This document shows, one piece after another, positions 26,375 to 35,189 of a DNA stretch of 37,627 nt (position 1 is its first letter; the number at the start of each line of letters is the position of its first letter). The stretch is from assembly GCA_016871495.1 (NCBI GenBank), contig VHDF01000043.1, forward strand, positions 1 to 37,627. Direction: 5' to 3'. The stretch is from Verrucomicrobiota bacterium. GTDB taxonomy: Bacteria; Verrucomicrobiota; Verrucomicrobiia; Limisphaerales; VHDF01. The position numbers were made by a program, and so were the translations under genes. The notes beneath the pieces were generated by a model that saw only the letters and a program-made list of their open reading frames with translations, ran no database searches and had not been told where the DNA came from.

Positions 26375-28276
26375 ATGATATTGGGCATCGATCTTGGCAC
26401 CACGAATTCGCTGGTGGCGATGGTGGATTCCGGTGTGCCCTTGGTGCTGGCGGACGTTCAGGGGCGGCGCTTGACCCCCTCGGTGGTGCATTTTCCGGTG
26501 GACGGTGGCCGGGCGGTGGTGGGGCACGAGGCACGGCGGATGGCGGTGGTGGCGCCCGGGTCCACCTTGAGTTCCGTCAAGCGCTTGATGGGCCGGAGAT
26601 TCGGCGAGCTTTCCGAGGCGGAACGGGCGGGAGCTTGCGAGATTCGTGACGGTGGACGCGAGACGGTTGAGTTTGGCCTGACCGGAGGACGCGTGACCAA
26701 TCCGGTGGAGGTTTCGGCTGAGATCTTGCGGCGATTGGTGGAGAACGCGGAGGCGGTCTTGGGAGTGACTGCCCGGCGCGTGGTGATTACGGTGCCGGCT
26801 TATTTCAACGAAGCACAAAGGCAGGCGACAAAGCGCGCGGGCGAACGCGCCGGGTTGACGGTGGAACGGATCCTGAACGAACCGACGGCGGCGGCGCTGG
26901 CTTACGGGCTGAATCGTTTGCGGGACCAATCCAAGATTGCGGTTTTCGACCTGGGCGGCGGGACATTTGATCTCTCCATTTTGGAGCTGCACGAAGGCGT
27001 GTTCCAGGTGCGGGCGACGCATGGGGACACCCGCTTGGGCGGGGATGATTTGGACCGGCGGGTGATGGAGAAGCTCGCGGGGGAGATTCGGGAGCGAGGG
27101 GGGATGGGCTTTGCCAGCGATCCCGTAGCGGTGGCGCGTTTGCGTGAGGCGGTGGAAGACGCGAAGATCCGGCTTTCCTCCGAATCGGCGGTGGAAATTC
27201 GCCTGCCCTTCCTGACTTCGGGCTTCAGTTATCAGCGCGTCCTGGAGCGGAAGGAGCTCGAGGTGTGGACGCGGGATATTTTGTTGCGCACGCGGATCAG
27301 TTGTCTGAGGGCGTTGGAAGACGCGCGGTTGCGTCCGGAGGAACTGGACCAGGTGATTTTGGTGGGGGGGCAAACGCGCATGCCGTTGGTGCGGGAGTTG
27401 GTGTCGGAGTGGTTCGGGTGCGTCGAGTTTGAGGCTTTGCGGGGCGGCGTGCGGATGAGCGAATCAGGGCACTCGGCGAGCGGGCCGCTGCTGAATACTT
27501 CCCAGAATCCCGACGAGGCCGTGGCGTTGGGAGCGGCGATTCAGGGAGCGATCTTGCAGGGCGGGGTGCAGGGTGTGGTGCTGCTTGACGTCACGCCCCT
27601 CTCGCTCGGGCTTGAAACATTCGGCGGGTTGATGAACGTGCTCATCCCCCGCAACTCGACGGTGCCGGTCAAAGCGGGCGAGGTGTTCACGACGGCGGTG
27701 GATTTTCAGTCGTCGATGCTGATTCATGTGTTGCAGGGGGAGCGGGAGAAGGCCGCGGACAACTGGAGTCTGGGACGGTTCGCCATCGAGTTCGAACGGG
27801 CGCCCCGCGGGGTGCCGCGGGTCGGCGTGCAATTTGAAATCGACGCCAACGGCATGCTGCAGGTGCTGGCGAGAGACCTCAAAACGTTGAAGGAGACGCG
27901 GGTTCAGGTCGCTTCGGCGGTGGACGTGGAGGATTCGGCGGTGCAGAAGATGGTGGAAGAGTCGGTGGAACATGCGTGGGAGGACTTGCGGCTCCGGCGC
28001 TGGGTGGAGGCGAAATTGAAAGCGGAGCAAGTCGCGGAAGCGACGCGATCCGCGATGGTTGAGTTTGGCGGTTATTTGGAGGAGGGTGCTCTTGCCCGCG
28101 TTCAAGCGGCATTGGCTCGCGTGGAAGCGTTGCTCCGTGCCGAGGAATCGGGAGGCGAGGCGGAGCCGTTGCGCCAGGCCACGGTGGAGCTGGATGAAGC
28201 AACGCGGCCCCTGGCAGATCTGATGATGGATCAGGCCATGGAGGCCTTGTTGAAGCGACGCGGTGTGCTGGGTTAG
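26375..28276 (+). CDS. Hsp70 family chaperone, HscA/DnaK-like
   Basis: A 633-residue Hsp70. The ATPase domain has [17 protein letters not shown], the phosphate-2 motif [28 protein letters not shown] and [12 protein letters not shown]. The substrate domain begins [19 protein letters not shown] and [11 protein letters not shown], whose wording is close to HscA. Between the last ATPase helix and [11 protein letters not shown] there is an insertion of about 26 residues (near 351-376) absent from DnaK. The C-terminal lid is arginine- and glutamate-rich and lacks a DnaK-type glycine-rich tail. No iron-sulfur assembly genes, DnaJ or GrpE are nearby, so it may be an HscA-type chaperone or a DnaK paralogue with unknown clients. 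An in-frame ATG at 26357 is an alternative start; with either choice the gene begins next to the divergent rnhB start. Confidence 0.87.
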   Translation: MILGIDLGTTNSLVAMVDSGVPLVLADVQGRRLTPSVVHFPVDGGRAVVGHEARRMAVVAPGSTLSSVKRLMGRRFGELSEAERAGACEIRDGGRETVEFGLTGGRVTNPVEVSAEILRRLVENAEAVLGVTARRVVITVPAYFNEAQRQATKRAGERAGLTVERILNEPTAAALAYGLNRLRDQSKIAVFDLGGGTFDLSILELHEGVFQVRATHGDTRLGGDDLDRRVMEKLAGEIRERGGMGFASDPVAVARLREAVEDAKIRLSSESAVEIRLPFLTSGFSYQRVLERKELEVWTRDILLRTRISCLRALEDARLRPEELDQVILVGGQTRMPLVRELVSEWFGCVEFEALRGGVRMSESGHSASGPLLNTSQNPDEAVALGAAIQGAILQGGVQGVVLLDVTPLSLGLETFGGLMNVLIPRNSTVPVKAGEVFTTAVDFQSSMLIHVLQGEREKAADNWSLGRFAIEFERAPRGVPRVGVQFEIDANGMLQVLARDLKTLKETRVQVASAVDVEDSAVQKMVEESVEHAWEDLRLRRWVEAKLKAEQVAEATRSAMVEFGGYLEEGALARVQAALARVEALLRAEESGGEAEPLRQATVELDEATRPLADLMMDQAMEALLKRRGVLG

Positions 28277-28321
28277 CCCGGAAATTTCATCCTTGTTCCG
28301 CGACCGGGAATCTCCGGGCCG

Positions 28322-28344
28322 GGGAAACCGCGCCCAGGTTTCCC
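28322..28344 (+). terminator. Hairpin downstream of the Hsp70 gene
   Basis: GGGAAACC-GCGCCCA-GGTTTCCC is a perfect 8-bp stem, 46 bp after the Hsp70 stop. The following bases are GAAACGCTTCCTTTT, so the T-run is displaced and the terminator would be weak. The remainder up to 28521 shows nothing else. Confidence 0.4.
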
Positions 28345-28521
28345 GAAACGCTTCCTTTTCGATGGTTCCGAAGAAGAACTTCTTTCCACAGGATGTGGCA
28401 TGAGAAAAGCATGAGTGGATTGAAGAGGGGCGCGGTTTGATCTAACCCGCATGGCTGAAACTCGATGGAGAGTGCTTCTCGTTCAAGCCGAGTGTGAAAT
28501 AGGCGGGTTGGCCCGCGGAGA

Positions 28522-29517
28522 CTACCAGCAATTCTTCCGCACTTCTTCGCGCAGCATTTCGCTCAAGGGAGCGATGGCGGAATGCCAGTCCCCGAACGCT
28601 TTTTGGCGGAAGAGTTTCATGGTGGGATACCAAGGGGTGGTGTCGCCGTTCAACATCCACCGCCAACAGGGGCTGTAGGAAAGCAAAGCCCAGGTGGGAC
28701 GTCCCAGTGCTCCGGCCAGGTGCAGCGCCGATGTGCAAACGCTGATGATGAGATCCATCTGGCACATGACGGCGGCGGTGTCGCGAAAATCCTTGAGCTT
28801 GCCGCCCACGTCGAAGATGCGGGCGGTCACCGGGAGATCTTTCATTTCCACGCGTTTGGGTCCGACTTGCAGGCTGTACCAAACGACGCTCGGCGTTTCC
28901 AAGAGGGACGTGAGTTGGGTGAGATGGAGCGAGCGGAGGTGATCCTTGGGATATTTGGTCCCACCCGCCCATACGAGCCCCACCTTCATTTGGCCGCGCG
29001 GCGCGGCCGGGATGTTGACGAGGCCGGGCCCAGGGAGACGGAGATAGGGGACGGTGTTGGGGACATTGTCGGGCGTGCTTTCGAAGATCGCCGGAAGATC
29101 CAGGAGCGGCACGTGAGCATCGAAGGGCGGGATGGTTTCCTGTTCCTTGAGGAGGTAGTCCACGCCTGGGCACGATTCAAACAAGGACTGGAGTTCGCGG
29201 GGGGCGGCGAACAGGACCCGCTGGCAGCGCGACTTCGCGAGGGGAAGATAACGAGCAAAGTGGAGGCTGTCGCCCAGGCCCTGTTCGCACCAGACCAGCA
29301 GGGTTCCCCCGGGGAGCATCTCTCCTTTCCACCAGCTTTGGTTGAAGGAAGGTTTGGCCGTTCCGAAGCCATCCCACTTCCACCGCCATCGGTATTCCTG
29401 CCAGCCTTCCGTCCATCGCCCTGATGCGAGCAGTGCGAGAGAGCGGTTGTAGCGGACGCCGGCGTCGTTGAGCCGGGTGCGCAGAGCGTGATGATAACAG
29501 GACATCGCCTCCTCCAC
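28522..29517 (-). CDS. TPR/glycosyltransferase protein, C-terminal part
   Basis: This 331-residue frame is the C-terminal part of a protein interrupted by an in-frame TAG at 29527-29529. It opens in the middle of a TPR unit (VEEAMSCYHHALRTRLNDAG), then has YNRSLALLASGRWTEGWQEY and a GT-B domain like those of TPR-linked, family 9-like glycosyltransferases: WCEQGLGDSLHFARYLPL, MKVGLVWAGGTKYPKDHLRS and DLIISVCTSALHLAGALG followed by PTWALL. Such enzymes are proposed to glycosylate proteins or surface polymers. A GTG at 29517 could serve as a start, but it would begin mid-repeat and has no convincing ribosome site, so independent translation is unlikely. See the companion entry at 29527-30513. 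Confidence 0.7.
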   Translation of the reverse strand: MEEAMSCYHHALRTRLNDAGVRYNRSLALLASGRWTEGWQEYRWRWKWDGFGTAKPSFNQSWWKGEMLPGGTLLVWCEQGLGDSLHFARYLPLAKSRCQRVLFAAPRELQSLFESCPGVDYLLKEQETIPPFDAHVPLLDLPAIFESTPDNVPNTVPYLRLPGPGLVNIPAAPRGQMKVGLVWAGGTKYPKDHLRSLHLTQLTSLLETPSVVWYSLQVGPKRVEMKDLPVTARIFDVGGKLKDFRDTAAVMCQMDLIISVCTSALHLAGALGRPTWALLSYSPCWRWMLNGDTTPWYPTMKLFRQKAFGDWHSAIAPLSEMLREEVRKNCW

Positions 29518-29526
29518 GCGTCCGGT

Positions 29527-30513
29527 CTATTGCAAGAGGTTCCCGAGGTTGTTGGCCGGGTCCAGGAAGTCGGGTTTCGCCTGGATGGCCTGGCGATAAA
29601 GCGCCTCGGCTTCAGCGAGGCGGTTCTTGCGTTCCAGCAACAGCGCCAAGTTGTTGGCGGATTCGGGATGGCCGTTTTCGGCGACGGCGAGAGCGTAGTG
29701 TTGTTCCGCTTGATCGATGCGCTGGGCTTGTTGATGGATCAAGCCGATTTGAAAATGCACCTCGGCTTTCTTGGGGTGGAACGAGAGCGCCTGGAGATAT
29801 TGGGTGAGGGCCTTGTCGTGGTCCCCCATTTCCCGCAAAGTCGAGGCCAGATTGAGGGCCGCGTCGGCGTGCGTAGGATTGAAAATCAAGGCTTGTCGGA
29901 ATGCGGCGACCGCGTCTTTCGATCTCCCGATTCCCTTCAAAACCAGACCGAGATTATTGGCGGGGTCGGGGTCCGGGGCGATGGCGAGGGCATCGCGGTA
30001 GGCGGTCATCGCTTCGTCGAGCCTGCCTCGCTGGTGAAGGGCGACGCCGAGATTGAAGTGCGCGCCTGGAAAACGCGGGTCGAGATGAGTGACATGACGA
30101 AAAGCGGCGATGGCTTCGTTCCAACGCTTCAGCGCGGCGAGCACGGTTCCGCGGTTGAAATGGAAGGTCGCGAGGGTGGGGAGCAAGTTCGTGGCGCGAT
30201 CGAGCCAATCCAATGCGTCCGCATCAAGTCCGCGCTGATGGAGAAGCACCCCTATGAGGTGGATCAGTTCCGCGTCGTTGGGGGCTTTGGCCAGGAGGGC
30301 GTCATAGATTTCCTCCGCAGCCTGCCAGCGTCCCGACCGCTGATGGACCAGCGCGGCCTGGAGGTGACGGTGGAACGATTCGCTCGGCGTAACGGTCTGG
30401 CCCCCGATGATGTTCTGCGTCAGCAGGGGCGTCGAGTCTCTTCGTCCGAACGCGACGGACACGGATTGAATCTCCTGCCGCCGCTCAGAATTCACGCCAC
30501 GACTTCTACCCAT
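29527..30513 (-). CDS. TPR-repeat protein, N-terminal part, ends at in-frame amber codon
   Basis: About 328 residues made mostly of consecutive tetratricopeptide repeats (about eight), with consensus pieces such as AHFNLGVALHQRGRLDEAM, ANNLGLVLKGIGRSKDAV and ANNLALLLERKNRLAEAEAL. It ends abruptly after ANNLGNLLQ at a TAG; the same frame continues with TGRVEEAM, exactly the expected next TPR helix, into the glycosyltransferase part downstream. One base change (for example GAG or CAG to TAG) explains the break. The intact protein would have about 663 residues. TPRs mediate protein contacts. The ATG at 30513 was chosen; a GTG at 30525 is also possible. Confidence 0.7.
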   Translation of the reverse strand: MGRSRGVNSERRQEIQSVSVAFGRRDSTPLLTQNIIGGQTVTPSESFHRHLQAALVHQRSGRWQAAEEIYDALLAKAPNDAELIHLIGVLLHQRGLDADALDWLDRATNLLPTLATFHFNRGTVLAALKRWNEAIAAFRHVTHLDPRFPGAHFNLGVALHQRGRLDEAMTAYRDALAIAPDPDPANNLGLVLKGIGRSKDAVAAFRQALIFNPTHADAALNLASTLREMGDHDKALTQYLQALSFHPKKAEVHFQIGLIHQQAQRIDQAEQHYALAVAENGHPESANNLALLLERKNRLAEAEALYRQAIQAKPDFLDPANNLGNLLQ

Positions 30514-30629
30514 GGACGACAACACAAGGCTCGATCTGAACAGTCGCTAGCCCATGCCAGACCTAACATCCAAGACATCATCCGCTGTTACTCGCGCTAA
30601 ACCTCAACGCCAAAATCCAAGGCTGCGGT

Positions 30630-30660
30630 TTGAGTGTGAGTCAATGTGACTCACTATAAC
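30630..30660 (+). promoter_or_regulatory. Promoter with palindromic operator filling the spacer
   Basis: TTGAGT (30630-30635) and TATAAC (30655-30660) are -35 and -10-like boxes 19 bp apart. The 19-bp spacer is exactly GTGAGTCA-ATG-TGACTCAC, a perfect palindrome with 8-bp arms. Further TGAGT and ACTCA half-sites lie on each side (30631-30635 and 30659-30663). A dimeric regulator bound here would control the promoter. It points rightwards, away from the TPR gene (start 30513), whose own promoter may also lie in this gap. Confidence 0.5.
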
Positions 30661-30666
30661 TCAGGA

Positions 30667-30847
30667 TTGGAGAATCCCCGGGATCTGATAAAGTGCGTGT
30701 GATTGGCCCACCTCGAAGGACTGGGAACAAGAAACAGATTTCGTGCGCTTCATGCGCCCGCCAAGGGGCGCCGGTCTTCACGGCTGGCACCTAGCGTGGG
30801 GAACCGACGACGCCTCCGGAATGAACTTCCGGAGGCGGACGTTTTTA
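30667..30847 (+). ncRNA. Candidate orphan small RNA, about 180 nt
   Basis: The interval runs from the predicted start, seven bases after the -10 box at 30655, to the terminator at 30811-30846. No convincing protein is encoded. It contains several short hairpins: GGATT/AATCC at the 5' end, GCGC/GCGC, CGCC/GGCG, and a longer pairing of CCCAC (near 30707) with GTGGG (near 30797). Both flanking genes are on the other strand, so the signals do not belong to them. The size is like that of 6S RNA, but I cannot show the 6S bubble structure, and the sequence does not carry SRP RNA or tmRNA signatures. A short leader or regulator not recognised here remains possible. Confidence 0.4.
30811..30846 (+). 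terminator. Rho-independent terminator, plus strand
   Basis: CGCCTCCGGAA-TGAAC-TTCCGGAGGCG is a perfect 11-bp stem with a 5-base loop, followed by GACG and TTTTT (30842-30846). It is the best intrinsic terminator in the window. The T-run is on the plus side, whereas both neighbouring genes are on the minus strand, so it must end a plus-strand transcript from the gap. Confidence 0.75.
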
Positions 30848-30885
30848 GAGGCCCGTTGTTGCCGTTTCCAAGTTCAAGCCTGAAC

Positions 30886-33800
30886 CTAATCGACGAAAAG
30901 AAACTCGTTCGACGAAAAGATGACCTGCGCCAGTTGCTCGGCAGGGAAAAATGGACTGGGTAGGGCCTCCGGGGGACCGGAAAAGTCCTGCTTGGAATCC
31001 CAGGAGCGAGGTTGTGATTCCCCCTGGGGGCCGATCTCAACCAACACCGGTGACCACAGATAATCGTCGTGGCTCAGTCCAGGACCACGATCCACCGCAA
31101 AGTCGATTGTATCTCCCGCAGCGACCTCGACAGAGGCAAGGGCTATTTCTTGCTCGCGTTGATGGACGGACCATTGACCGAGCACTTGCTTTGAGTTGTG
31201 CACGATCCAGGCTCGAACTCCGTCACCTTCTTTGGCTTTATGAACAAGCTTGCCCCGCACTTCGACCTTCATGGCTTGAGGCGAGATCCAGCGGCGGATG
31301 GAGGAGTGATTGAGGTCGTTTCCCGGATGTCCTCCTGTGGCCGTCAATCGAACCCACCCCAGTTTGTCGTCGGGCCATTTCGAACCGCCCTGCCAGGAGC
31401 CATCCGTGAAATGAGGGAGGATTTGGAAGGGTTTAGCCTGGCCATTCGTCACGACGGGCGAACCGAAGCCGTACTTCCACGCCGGCGGTGGCGGAGGCTT
31501 CCGCTCGAGCCTCGGTGATCGTTGCGAGGTCGACAGGAATTCACGGGCGGCTTGGAGTTCCTGGGACGAGGGGGATCGCTGGTAGGCGCGGCGAAAGAAC
31601 TCCGCCAAGTCGCCTTGCGCGAGGACGGCCCGGGCCAGCGTGCGCGCCCGTTCCGCCGCGAAGGGGCTGTTTATGAAGAAAAGCGCTTGCTGCGGGACCG
31701 TGGTGTCCGGTCGAGCCGGGGTGTGAAGATCGGGATTGGCGAAATCGAAGTTGCGCAGGGAGCCCGGGAGGAACTGCCGGTCGATGGGAAGGTAAATGGA
31801 GCGCGGGCGGGGGCCGCCTTCCTTTGGAGAGGCGGCGAATCCGCCTCGTTGCTGTTCGAGTTCGCCACTGACGAACAGCATCGAATCGTGAAGCGATTCC
31901 CAATCCAGCCGGCGAGGCGCCATCCGCCAGAGGAAGCGGTTTTCCGGATCGCGCGCCTGGGCTTCGGGGCGGTCCACGCTGGACTGGCGGTAAGTGTTCG
32001 AGAGCACGATGAGTTGATGCAGTTTCTTCATCGACCCGCCTTGGTTGAGGAACCACGTGGACAGCCAGTCCAGAAGCTCGGGGTGGCTGGGCGGCAAGCT
32101 GCGCCATCCAAAATCGCTCGGGGTGGCCACCAGTCCTCGTCCAAAATGATGCGTCCAGACCCGGTTCACAAACACGCGCGCGGTGAGCGGATTGGCGCGG
32201 TCCGCGATGCGAGCCGCGAGTTCTGCGCGGCCGCTGCCGGAAGTGAATCGAGTCTGCCGCGGATCCAAGGCCGATAAAAATCGCGGTGGAACTTCCTCGC
32301 CTGCCAGGGCGGGGTTGCCACGTCGAAAAACGCGCCCCGGTTTGGGCTCGAGTTTGTCTTTCAGCACGACGGTGTGGGGGAGGGCATTCGAGGGCGAGAT
32401 TTTGATGAGCCAGCGATCGATCTCGGCTTGAAGCTTGGACAATTCAACCCGGGTTGGCTCGTCGAAATACCATTCGATTTCCACCACCGCGCCCGGGGGA
32501 ACCGCCAGGGGCGATTCGGGACCGTGGAAAACCTGGCGGATGCTTTCGAGCGCCGCATCCGCCATGCGAGGCGCGGCATTGGACGAGGCGGAGTGGTCGC
32601 GCCAAACACGGTCCACCTTTGCGAAGACTTTCGCGTAGACTTGGGCCAGCTCGGAAATCGACCGAGGGGGCTCCTTCGCCAAAGCTTCAGCGAGGGCAGG
32701 ATTTGCCGAGGATTGCTGGGTCAGTCGACTCAGGGCCTGGGGGAATTCATGAGTTCGTTCGGCCCGGGCAAGATCTGCGAAGGCCTTCCACGGCGTGAAC
32801 ACGGGATGGCCGGCTGCTCCCGCGCGTTGGACGAAGTCAGCCCAGCGTCTGACAAAAATGGGGTTGAGGTCATTGGTGCCGCGCAATTCATAAAAATCCT
32901 CGGTGGGATAGGAGGCGGCCGCTGGAATGGCTTCAAGATAACGCCCGATTTGCGAGCGCAAACGGTCGGCCAGCAGGTCGCGCTTGGCTTGCAGCACCGC
33001 GGCGAGCTTGTCCTGCCGCGCGCGCAATTCCTGGAGCGCCTCTTTTTCGATCCCGTGCTCTTCAAACGGACGCAGGGGGGTGAGTTGTTCGTAGGAGGAG
33101 GCGAAAATGCCGTAAAGGGCGTAATAATCCTGCGTGGAAACAGGATCATATTTGTGGTCGTGGCAGCGGGCGCAACTGACGGTGAGTCCCAGCAGGCCGC
33201 GCGTGACCACGTCGATGCGATCGTCGATGATGTCGTGCATCACCCCCAAAAAACGCTTGCCCAGAGTGAGGAAACCGAGCGCGGCCAGGTCGGCGCTCGA
33301 GGTGGCGCGCGTGTCGGCGGCGAGTTGAAGTTCGAGAAACCTGCTAAAAGGAAGATCGTCATTGTGAGCTCGGACAACCCAATCCCGATAGGCATGGGAA
33401 TGGACGAACCGCGTTTCTTCGCGATCCCCATACACGTAGCCTTTTGTGTCGGCGTAGCGCGCCACGTCGAGCCAATGACGGCCCCAACGCTCCCCATAAC
33501 GCGGGGAGGCCAGCAGACGGTCCACCACCTTCTCAACGGCGGAGCCTGATCGGTCATGGACGAAGGCTTCGACTTCCTCGAAGGTGGGGGGAAGGCCGTG
33601 CAGATCGAAGCTTAGCCGCCGGATCAGCGTCCGGCGGTCAGCCTCCAACGACGGTTCCAAGCCCTCGCTCTCCAATCGGGCAAGAATGAAACGATCGACG
33701 GGCGTGGCAATCCATCGTTCGTTGCGGACTCGCGGCGGTGGGGGATTTCGGATGGGAGCCAGAGACCAAAGCGCGTTCGTTGAGGGGGAAGCGGGTTGGT

Positions 33801-33972
33801 GGGTTGAAGTGCCCGTGCGGCCATCCCGCGCTCCGAGTTCCATTCCTGGATCGGCGAAAAGTGTCGAGAAAAGCAGACCGGGCAGGAATCCCGCCAGGCA
33901 CCCCCACACCACGTGTGGGAACCACCGGAGAAAAATTCTCCAGGTTCCGCGTCTCCAGGGCGAGTTTCGCAT
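30886..33972 (-). CDS. DUF1549/DUF1553 domain protein with C-terminal beta-sandwich insert
   Basis: A 1028-residue exported protein, paralogous to the one at 8893. The signal segment at about 10-40 follows the ATG at 33972. DUF1549 (about 85-290) has LSFDLHGLPPTFEEVEAF, GERWGRHWLDVARYA and C267-A-R-C270-H271 in VSCARCHDHKYDP. DUF1553 follows with FVNRVWTHHFGRGL, TPSDFG, HPELLDWL and PQQALFFINS. Before the last DUF1553 helix, after a proline-rich stretch, there is an inserted domain of about 150 residues (WKYGFGSPVV ... LWSPVLVEIG) that looks like a carbohydrate-binding-type beta-sandwich; the family tail QLAQVIFSSNEFLFVD then resumes. It has no DUF1501 partner next to it. The frame is open upstream to 34260, without similarity. 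Confidence 0.87.
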   Translation of the reverse strand: MRNSPWRRGTWRIFLRWFPHVVWGCLAGFLPGLLFSTLFADPGMELGARDGRTGTSTHQPASPSTNALWSLAPIRNPPPPRVRNERWIATPVDRFILARLESEGLEPSLEADRRTLIRRLSFDLHGLPPTFEEVEAFVHDRSGSAVEKVVDRLLASPRYGERWGRHWLDVARYADTKGYVYGDREETRFVHSHAYRDWVVRAHNDDLPFSRFLELQLAADTRATSSADLAALGFLTLGKRFLGVMHDIIDDRIDVVTRGLLGLTVSCARCHDHKYDPVSTQDYYALYGIFASSYEQLTPLRPFEEHGIEKEALQELRARQDKLAAVLQAKRDLLADRLRSQIGRYLEAIPAAASYPTEDFYELRGTNDLNPIFVRRWADFVQRAGAAGHPVFTPWKAFADLARAERTHEFPQALSRLTQQSSANPALAEALAKEPPRSISELAQVYAKVFAKVDRVWRDHSASSNAAPRMADAALESIRQVFHGPESPLAVPPGAVVEIEWYFDEPTRVELSKLQAEIDRWLIKISPSNALPHTVVLKDKLEPKPGRVFRRGNPALAGEEVPPRFLSALDPRQTRFTSGSGRAELAARIADRANPLTARVFVNRVWTHHFGRGLVATPSDFGWRSLPPSHPELLDWLSTWFLNQGGSMKKLHQLIVLSNTYRQSSVDRPEAQARDPENRFLWRMAPRRLDWESLHDSMLFVSGELEQQRGGFAASPKEGGPRPRSIYLPIDRQFLPGSLRNFDFANPDLHTPARPDTTVPQQALFFINSPFAAERARTLARAVLAQGDLAEFFRRAYQRSPSSQELQAAREFLSTSQRSPRLERKPPPPPAWKYGFGSPVVTNGQAKPFQILPHFTDGSWQGGSKWPDDKLGWVRLTATGGHPGNDLNHSSIRRWISPQAMKVEVRGKLVHKAKEGDGVRAWIVHNSKQVLGQWSVHQREQEIALASVEVAAGDTIDFAVDRGPGLSHDDYLWSPVLVEIGPQGESQPRSWDSKQDFSGPPEALPSPFFPAEQLAQVIFSSNEFLFVD

Positions 33973-34112
33973 CGCCCCGGCGGTCTGGCAGGTTCGTGCC
34001 GAGGGCGGCCTCGGACAGTCGTCGCCATGCACCATGGCGCGACCGGGGAACCTCAATTCCGTCGCCACTGCAGGAATCGCTTGGGGCGTCCGCGAGTGGC
34101 CGGTCAGAGCAC

Positions 34113-34196
34113 GGCGTTCACGCCGCTTCATTCTCCGCGCGCCCTCTGGCGAAGGCTCGTGATCGGGTGAAGCAGGACTGAAGCGGCGTAAACGCC
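34113..34196. repeat. Paired palindromic repeat, inverted arms
   Basis: GGCGTTCACGCCGCTTCA (34113-34130) and TGAAGCGGCGTAAACGCC (34179-34196) are inverse of each other with one mismatch in 18, 48 bp apart. Each arm is also partly self-complementary. The first arm equals 17169-17186. This REP-like pair lies in the 326-bp gap between the divergent DUF1553 and SDR genes, the rest of which (33973-34298) contains no recognised feature. Confidence 0.6.
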
Positions 34197-34298
34197 CCGG
34201 CCCGGCGCAGAGGCGCGCATCCCCGGCATCTTGAGGATGCACTGGAAAAGTTCGATCCATCGATTGGGAGTGGCGCGATTCGATGGCCGGAGTATAGC

Positions 34299-35069
34299 AT
34301 GAATTCGGACACGATGAACAAGCTCGATTTGAAAAACAGGGTGGCGGTGGTCACAGGCGGAGCGCGCGGGATTGGTTTGGCCATCGCGCAGCGATTGTTG
34401 GATTCCGGCGCGCGGTGCAGTTTATGGGACCGGGACCAGGCGGCCTTGGACGCCGCTCTGGCGAAGCTCGGGCATGGCGGTGATCAACTCCATGCGGTGG
34501 CCGTCGATGTGGTCTCTCCTGAATCCGTGCAATCCGCAGCGCAATCGGCGCTTCGCACTTTCGGCAAGGTGGACATCCTCATCAACAACGCCGGCATTGC
34601 CGGGGTCTCGAAAAAACTGTGGGAGTGCAGTCCGCAAGAATGGCGCGAGGTGATGGACATCGATTTGTTTGGCGTCTTTCTGTGTTGTCACGCGCTCGTG
34701 CCGGCCATGATCACCCATGGATGGGGACGCATCGTCAACATTGCGTCCATTGCGGGCAAAGAGGGCAATCCGAACGCCTCGCATTACAGCGCCGCCAAAG
34801 CGGGTGTCATCGGTCTCACCAAGTCGCTCGGCAAAGAGCTGGCGCTGACGAATGTGCGGGTGAATTGCGTGACCCCGGCCGTGATTGAGACCGAGATTCT
34901 CAAGCAGGTCTCCGAGGAGCACGTGAAGTACATGCTTTCGAAAATCCCGATGAACCGGACCGGAAAAGTGGACGAAGTTGCCGCGCTGGTCGCGTGGTTG
35001 TCCTCGGAAGACTGCTCGTTTTCAACGGGAGCCGTCTTCGATATCTCGGGGGGGCGGGCGACCTATTGA
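34299..35069 (+). CDS. SDR family oxidoreductase, FabG-like
   Basis: A 256-residue short-chain dehydrogenase/reductase. It has the NAD(P)-binding TGGARGIG near residue 19, DVVSPESV, NNAGIAGVS, the catalytic serine in NIASIAGK, and YSAAK with catalytic tyrosine and lysine. The end FSTGAVFDISGGRATY is typical of FabG-type 3-oxoacyl-ACP reductases, but many sugar and alcohol dehydrogenases share it. An acyl carrier protein gene converges on it 120 bp away, which favours an acyl-ACP substrate weakly. Two starts, ATG 34299 and ATG 34314, are possible; no ribosome site decides. Confidence 0.85.
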   Translation: MNSDTMNKLDLKNRVAVVTGGARGIGLAIAQRLLDSGARCSLWDRDQAALDAALAKLGHGGDQLHAVAVDVVSPESVQSAAQSALRTFGKVDILINNAGIAGVSKKLWECSPQEWREVMDIDLFGVFLCCHALVPAMITHGWGRIVNIASIAGKEGNPNASHYSAAKAGVIGLTKSLGKELALTNVRVNCVTPAVIETEILKQVSEEHVKYMLSKIPMNRTGKVDEVAALVAWLSSEDCSFSTGAVFDISGGRATY

Positions 35070-35101
35070 TCGAGTCGCGAAAAGTCCGGTGGGCCGATCA
35101 C

Positions 35102-35117
35102 GCCCGCGACCGCGGGC
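35102..35117. terminator. Possible hairpin between convergent genes
   Basis: GCCCGCG-AC-CGCGGGC is a perfect 7-bp stem between the convergent SDR and acyl carrier protein genes, followed on the plus strand by CGTTCTAAA. It may end the SDR transcript, but the tight loop and poor T-run make this weak. Confidence 0.25.
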
Positions 35118-35189
35118 CGTTCTAAACCCGCGCATCTTTCACCCGCGCGAACCCCTTTCGTGACCCCGTCGGAATTCCTGCGCGTGGAT

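Noticed and set aside
30667-30847. Identification of the candidate RNA as SRP RNA, tmRNA or a tRNA
   Set aside because: The SRP GGAAGGAAGCAG-type loop, tRNA-like ends and a T-loop sequence are all absent.
30703-30963. Plus-strand frame of 86 codons
   Set aside because: It runs through the 11-bp terminator stem and into the antisense of the DUF1553 gene, so it cannot be a normal gene.
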